A stretch of 64,000 nt of DNA from the NCBI GenBank assembly GCA_030568195.1, contig JAJLTO010000003.1, positions 1,659,720 to 1,723,719 on the forward strand. The letters run 5' to 3'. This document shows, piece after piece, positions 60,770-64,000 of the stretch. Every line of letters begins with the position of its first letter. Position 1 is the stretch's first letter. The position numbers and the translations under genes are program-made. This DNA is from Dipodascopsis uninucleata var. uninucleata (taxonomy: Eukaryota; Ascomycota; Lipomycetes; Lipomycetales; Lipomycetaceae). Under the pieces are notes generated by a model. The model searched no databases and was not told the origin of the DNA. It was given only the letters and a program-made list of their open reading frames with translations.

Positions 60770-61828
60770 GGGTTCATCCTACCTCAAAATTGCGAGCTTA
60801 ACACAGCGCTACACTACTTATACATGCTTATACAGTACATCTATGCTTCATTGTCCCAGACTTTGGTCTAATAACAAGACTTTATGTGCTGCGTACTACA
60901 TACACATATCTTAGGGTAGTAATTCGATCCCTCTATCACTCCGCTTCTCTTTATTGCACCTCCTTTCCAACAACTGTCTATTATACCTAAAGCGTCTTGC
61001 CACGGCCAATACCAGTATGGCGACTGATTGTTACCATACCTATATCGCACGATTGCACAATCTCCCCAGCTGTAAGATATTTTTTCACCCGAATTCCAAC
61101 CACCATGAGGCATAATACTTGCCGCATTCTGGCAGTTACTTCCAGTTGCTGCATGGGTTCTATGGCACGCTATCTTGCCAGTGTACCTAACGGACAACGC
61201 GGCATTTTTTAATAAAGCTATCCTGTAGTCCCGATCGTAGTAGCTAGCAAGCAGCGACTCACACTCCTCTACATCACTACTACCAATACTCGAATATACT
61301 GCCGTTAGGTGATTAAAATATACTCTTGAACCGTATAATCTCGATGGAACATCTGAGATATACGTCGTATCGTTCTCGATATAGCCACCAATATCTGACA
61401 CGCTGATGTTATGATCGTACGCCATTGCTGCATAAGCCTTCATCAAAGTTGTCGTATTAACGACTAACAGCGATGTGTTTATATCAGCCACGGAGAGATA
61501 GAACAATGCGAGTGACACTGTTGGAACTCTGACTGCCATCGCGTAAGCCATAGTAGCCCATAATCTATAAGTCATGCCGTTCGTTACGTAGTTCAGATCG
61601 TAATTAGTGATCTCTCCGTAATTGAACCACACGCCCAGAGTGGAGTTGTAACCATACTGGACTCCATTAGATGAATTCCGGTACTTTCTAATAACACCGA
61701 CGTAGTGTTCACGGTAAACGCGGAAACCACTGTAAACCATATGCTCAATGCACACAAAATCGGGTGTTTGAAAATCATATTTCCCTGATATAGTTATCTA
61801 ATCAAGTAAGTGAAAACTAATTTTCACT
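60770..61828. mobile_element. Insertion of about 1.06 kb inside the copia pol gene
   Basis: The copia reading frame is TCT at 60767-60769, the last codon of ...IFTS, and continues as AGG GAC GTC (RDVRF) at 61829. Removing the intervening sequence rebuilds the conserved TSRDVRFHES motif exactly. The inserted DNA has no clear terminal inverted repeats or transposase. It carries one long ORF on the minus strand (61755-60868). The origin of the insert is unknown; it could be captured host or foreign DNA. Confidence 0.7.
60868..61755 (-). CDS. Unrecognised ORF, possible secreted cysteine-containing protein
   Basis: A 295-codon ORF fills the insertion in the copia pol gene. Its C-terminal third has paired Cys/His/Gly/Trp motifs: KIACHRTHAATGSNCQNAAS, then SYSWGDCAIVRYRYGN, a YWYWPWQDALG core, and DSCWKGGAIKRSGVIEGS followed by CVCS. 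Six or more cysteines and several N-glycosylation sites (NST, NTS, NTT, NDT) suggest an extracellular protein. A good signal peptide (MIFKHPILCALSIWFTVVSA) exists at 61778, but in a different frame that overlaps the ORF start, so a one-base frameshift near 61700 may have disabled the gene. I do not recognise the family and assign no function. Confidence 0.55.
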   Translation of the reverse strand: MCIEHMVYSGFRVYREHYVGVIRKYRNSSNGVQYGYNSTLGVWFNYGEITNYDLNYVTNGMTYRLWATMAYAMAVRVPTVSLALFYLSVADINTSLLVVNTTTLMKAYAAMAYDHNISVSDIGGYIENDTTYISDVPSRLYGSRVYFNHLTAVYSSIGSSDVEECESLLASYYDRDYRIALLKNAALSVRYTGKIACHRTHAATGSNCQNAASIMPHGGWNSGEKISYSWGDCAIVRYRYGNNQSPYWYWPWQDALGIIDSCWKGGAIKRSGVIEGSNYYPKICVCSTQHIKSCY

Positions 61829-62460
61829 AGGGACGTCCGATTTCACGAATCCAAGAAGTTCAAGGATCTTGAAGAAGCCACTGAAGAAGGGATTGATGTG
61901 GAAGAAGGTAAAGATAAGAACGAAACCTATGAGTATGAATCCGAAGATGACAAATCCGCAAGAAGTGACGATAATACGTCAGAGTTGTCTGGGCGACCGG
62001 TTGTGCTTGATAGCGAGTCTGAAGATGAACTTGCAGGTGCATCTAGCAATCGTGTACTTGAGGTTAGAAGTACACAAACTCCTCAGTATATGCAACTTGA
62101 GCCGCACAGCTTACAACAAGTACTACGAACTCCAGAATCCAGACATTGGCAAGAAGCATGTGAGGAAGAGCTCGAGTCGCTTGAGAAGAACAATGTCTGG
62201 GAACTTACGGAACTGCCAAAAGGCAGGACTAAAGTCAGTTGCAAGTGGATATTCAAAGGTATTTAAACGAAAGATAGGATTAGACGGAAATGTCGAACGA
62301 CACAAAGCACGTTTAGTAGCCAGAGGATTCACTCAAAAGGAAGGACTGGACTATGATGAAACGTTTGCACCAGTGATTAGATATGAAAGCGTGAGGTTTA
62401 TCATTGCTTTAGCGACTCAATTGGATATGGAATACATCAGATGGATGTGAAAACAGTGTT
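61829..62460 (+). pseudogene. Copia pol fragment, reverse transcriptase, frameshifted
   Basis: Continuation of the copia polyprotein after the insertion. It reads RDVRFHESKKFKDLEEATEE, an acidic linker with DDNTSELSGRPVVLDSESED, then the RT start: HWQEACEEELESLEKNNVWE, LTELPKGRTKVSCKWIFK. Near 62262 the frame shifts to VFKRKIGLDGNVERHKARLV, then ARGFTQKEGLDYDETFAPVI. A second shift near 62440 precedes the QMDVKT motif. The sequence stops at about 62460, before the catalytic YADD region, where it meets the LTR-gag inverted repeat. The element is dead. Confidence 0.88.
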
Positions 62461-62860
62461 TGTTTTAATCTTTTGACTCCAGCGCACGGCTCGTTTTCAA
62501 AATAGGACAGAGACCGATCTTCCTCTTCAATAACTTTAGATCTAACGGTAGGCATGATGAACTTTGGGATGAGCCTTTACTACTAATTGTACTGTTTATT
62601 AGTCGTATATTCAGCTACTTCATCTAACTACTTCACAGAAAGTTCTCTTCCTTTTATATGTAAGAGAGACTGTGTTCCTTTTGAAACTGTGCACAAAGGA
62701 CACCGGCCTCATATTTCATTCAACATTTGAGTTTAGTTTCATCTTAGCAACAACGTTTAATTTACCCTAAGCGATCTGTCTTCACTTTCCAGTATATCTA
62801 TTATATGTAATTTAGAAAGTTACCCGAATATCAATTATCTTCCATAATTGTATTCCAACA
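62461..62860 (-). repeat. Left arm of LTR-gag palindrome
   Basis: This 400-bp arm, read on the minus strand, starts with the LTR end TGTTGGAATACAATTATGGA at 62860, runs through the leader and includes the first codons of Gag (MPTVRSKVIEEEDRSLSYFE), ending at TTAAAACA (62461). It is almost identical, in inverse, to 62886-63285. I count only a few mismatches, for example at GATAATTGATATT against GAAAATTGGTATT. Confidence 0.9.
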
Positions 62861-62885
62861 GAATCTGATGGTAACTCCTTGTCCT

Positions 62886-63285
62886 TGTTGGAATACAATT
62901 ATGGAAGAAAATTGGTATTCGGGTAACTTTCTAAATTACATATAATAGATATACTGGAGAGTGAAAGACAGATCGCTAGGGTAAATTAAACGTTGTTGCT
63001 AAGATGAAACTAAACTCAAATGTTGAATGAAATATGAGGCCGGTGTCCTTTGTGCACAGTTTCAAAAGGAACACAGTCTCTCTTACATATAAAAGGAAGA
63101 GAACTTTCTGTGAAGTAGTTAGATGAAGTAGCTGAATATACGACTAATAAACAGTACAATTAGTAGTAAAGGCTCATCCCAAAGTTCATCATGCCTACCG
63201 TTAGATCTAAAGTTATTGAAGAGGAAGATCGGTCTCTGTCCTATTTTGAAAACGAGCCGTGCGCTGGAGTCAAAAGATTAAAACA
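62886..63285 (+). repeat. Right arm of LTR-gag palindrome
   Basis: Plus-strand copy of the same unit: LTR from 62886 to about 63158 (TGTTGG...GTACA), a short leader, and a Gag start ATG at 63192, ending after KRLK at 63285. The arm ends at exactly the same internal base as the left arm. Between the arms lie only 25 bp (62861-62885). Confidence 0.9.
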
Positions 63286-63642
63286 CCAACTCCAACACAT
63301 TCTTTCAAGTTCTTCAAATGAGAAGGATTCTTGACGAGATAGGGTTGCCACCATCGAGCCTTGTTCGGGTGCTTGCAGCTTTGTTAAGACCAGCTTGAGA
63401 ACTAGCTCTTTTCCAGATACATTCTCAAGCGCATTATATAGTTCTCTCAACTCAGTGAGGAACCTTCTTCCTTCTTTTCTGGTAGTCATCTTCAAATCGG
63501 CAAATCTTTTAACTGCTGTCAACATATAGCTGCTGTCATTTTCTCCAAGTAGACCATCTAGCGTCTCCATAATATCATATGCATACTTGCATCTACTGAC
63601 GCACGAATACATCTCATCCACGAGATATTTCTTCAAGGTATA
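63286..63642 (-). pseudogene. Copia Gag internal fragment (UBN2-like)
   Basis: The minus strand encodes MKKYLVDEMYSCVSRCKYAY, DIMETLDGLLGENDSSYM, and LREL-NALENVSGKELVLK, then APEQGSMVATLSRQESFSFE. This is the capsid-like region of copia Gag (UBN2/retrotran_gag). It joins the right palindrome arm at 63285 in the middle of a codon context (after RMCWSW), so the open frame beyond that point is an artefact of the junction. It has no start or protease region here. Confidence 0.8.
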
Positions 63643-63879
63643 TGTTCGAATACAATTATGGAAGGTAATTTGTATTCAGGTAACTTCTAATTGGATATAA
63701 TAGATATAGTGGAGAGCGAAGAACGACAGATCGCTTAGGGTAAATTAAACGTTGCTGCTAAGATGAAACTAAACTCAAGTGTTGAATAGGATATGACGCA
63801 GATGTTGTTTGTGTACAGTTCCAAAAGGAACACAGTCTCTCTTACATACAAAAGGAAGAGACTCCCTGTGAGGTAGTTA
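63643..63879 (+). mobile_element. LTR of subfamily B, interrupted by a second LTR
   Basis: Starts TGTTCGAATACAATTATGGA and follows the LTR of the palindrome arms base for base apart from scattered changes. It is cut at GAGGTAGTTA (63879), where a new LTR begins. It is more diverged than the palindrome LTRs, which suits an older insertion. Confidence 0.8.
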
Positions 63880-64000
63880 TGTTGGAATACAATTATGGAA
63901 GATAATTGATATTCGGGTAACTTTCTAAATTACATATAATAGATATACTGGAGAGTGAAAGACAGATCGCTTAGGGTAAATTAAACGTTGTTGCTAAGAT
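63880..64000 (+). mobile_element. LTR of subfamily B, nested, running out of the window
   Basis: Begins TGTTGGAATACAATTATGGA at 63880 and matches the palindrome LTR to the end of the window. Its insertion inside the older LTR copy shows at least two rounds of transposition. Whether it is a solo LTR or the 5' end of a full element lies outside the window. Confidence 0.85.

Noticed and set aside
60868-61755. Assigning a specific function such as a killer-type protein to the insert ORF
   Set aside because: Cysteines and a possible signal peptide are not enough; no diagnostic motif is visible, so it is left unnamed.

Overview
The window is a piece of a fungal nuclear genome. It is AT-rich. Its genes are split by short GT-AG introns, mostly about 45-90 nt, with recognisable branch points (CTAAC or CTGAC) close to the acceptor. 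The proteins are typically ascomycete. The presence of SCAP, a KDM5 demethylase, a VanZ-like membrane protein and a likely coilin argues against a reduced budding yeast. It suits a filamentous or early-diverging ascomycete such as the Taphrinomycotina, but that placement is inference.

Layout from left to right. 1-5.2 kb: protein phosphatase 1 (GLC7), a Rdx/SelW-type protein, ribosomal protein eL29 and the NatB catalytic subunit. 5.6-12.6 kb: a doubtful small gene, the sterol sensor SCAP, a LYR-motif protein and the ubiquitin E2 variant MMS2. 13.4-24 kb: MON2, a possible thioredoxin relic, cAMP phosphodiesterase PDE2 and an ankyrin protein. 24.4-34.6 kb: chaperonin CCT7, a VanZ-like protein, the RNA cytidine acetyltransferase KRE33/NAT10, acetoacetyl-CoA thiolase ERG10 and PET117. 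34.7-46.8 kb: coilin-like protein, eEF2 methyltransferase EFM3, an ER J-protein, V-ATPase subunit G, Rho-GEF CDC24 and an unrecognised coiled-coil protein. 47.5-59.6 kb: KDM5 demethylase, mitochondrial uS2m, an APC/C activator of the Cdc20 family, an unrecognised 222-residue protein and the MSC7-type aldehyde dehydrogenase.

From about 59.9 kb to the end the window changes character. It is a graveyard of Ty1/copia elements: two related LTR subfamilies, broken integrase, reverse transcriptase and Gag pieces, a near-perfect head-to-head LTR-gag palindrome with 400-bp arms, nested LTRs, and a roughly 1.06-kb insertion inside the dead pol gene that carries an unrelated 295-codon ORF.

The host genes are mostly unlinked housekeeping functions rather than a cluster. 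The only visible pathway link is sterol metabolism: SCAP senses sterol and ERG10 makes acetoacetyl-CoA, the first step toward sterol. Several genes were rebuilt from short exons that single-frame ORFs miss: MMS2, RPL29, VMA10, PET117, the Rdx gene, the VanZ-like gene, and the 5' ends of GLC7, SCAP and MRP4. The strongest candidates for novelty are the captured ORF in the copia element, the LTR palindrome, the fungal coilin, a 7-nt microexon in GLC7 and a hairpin just upstream of RPL29.
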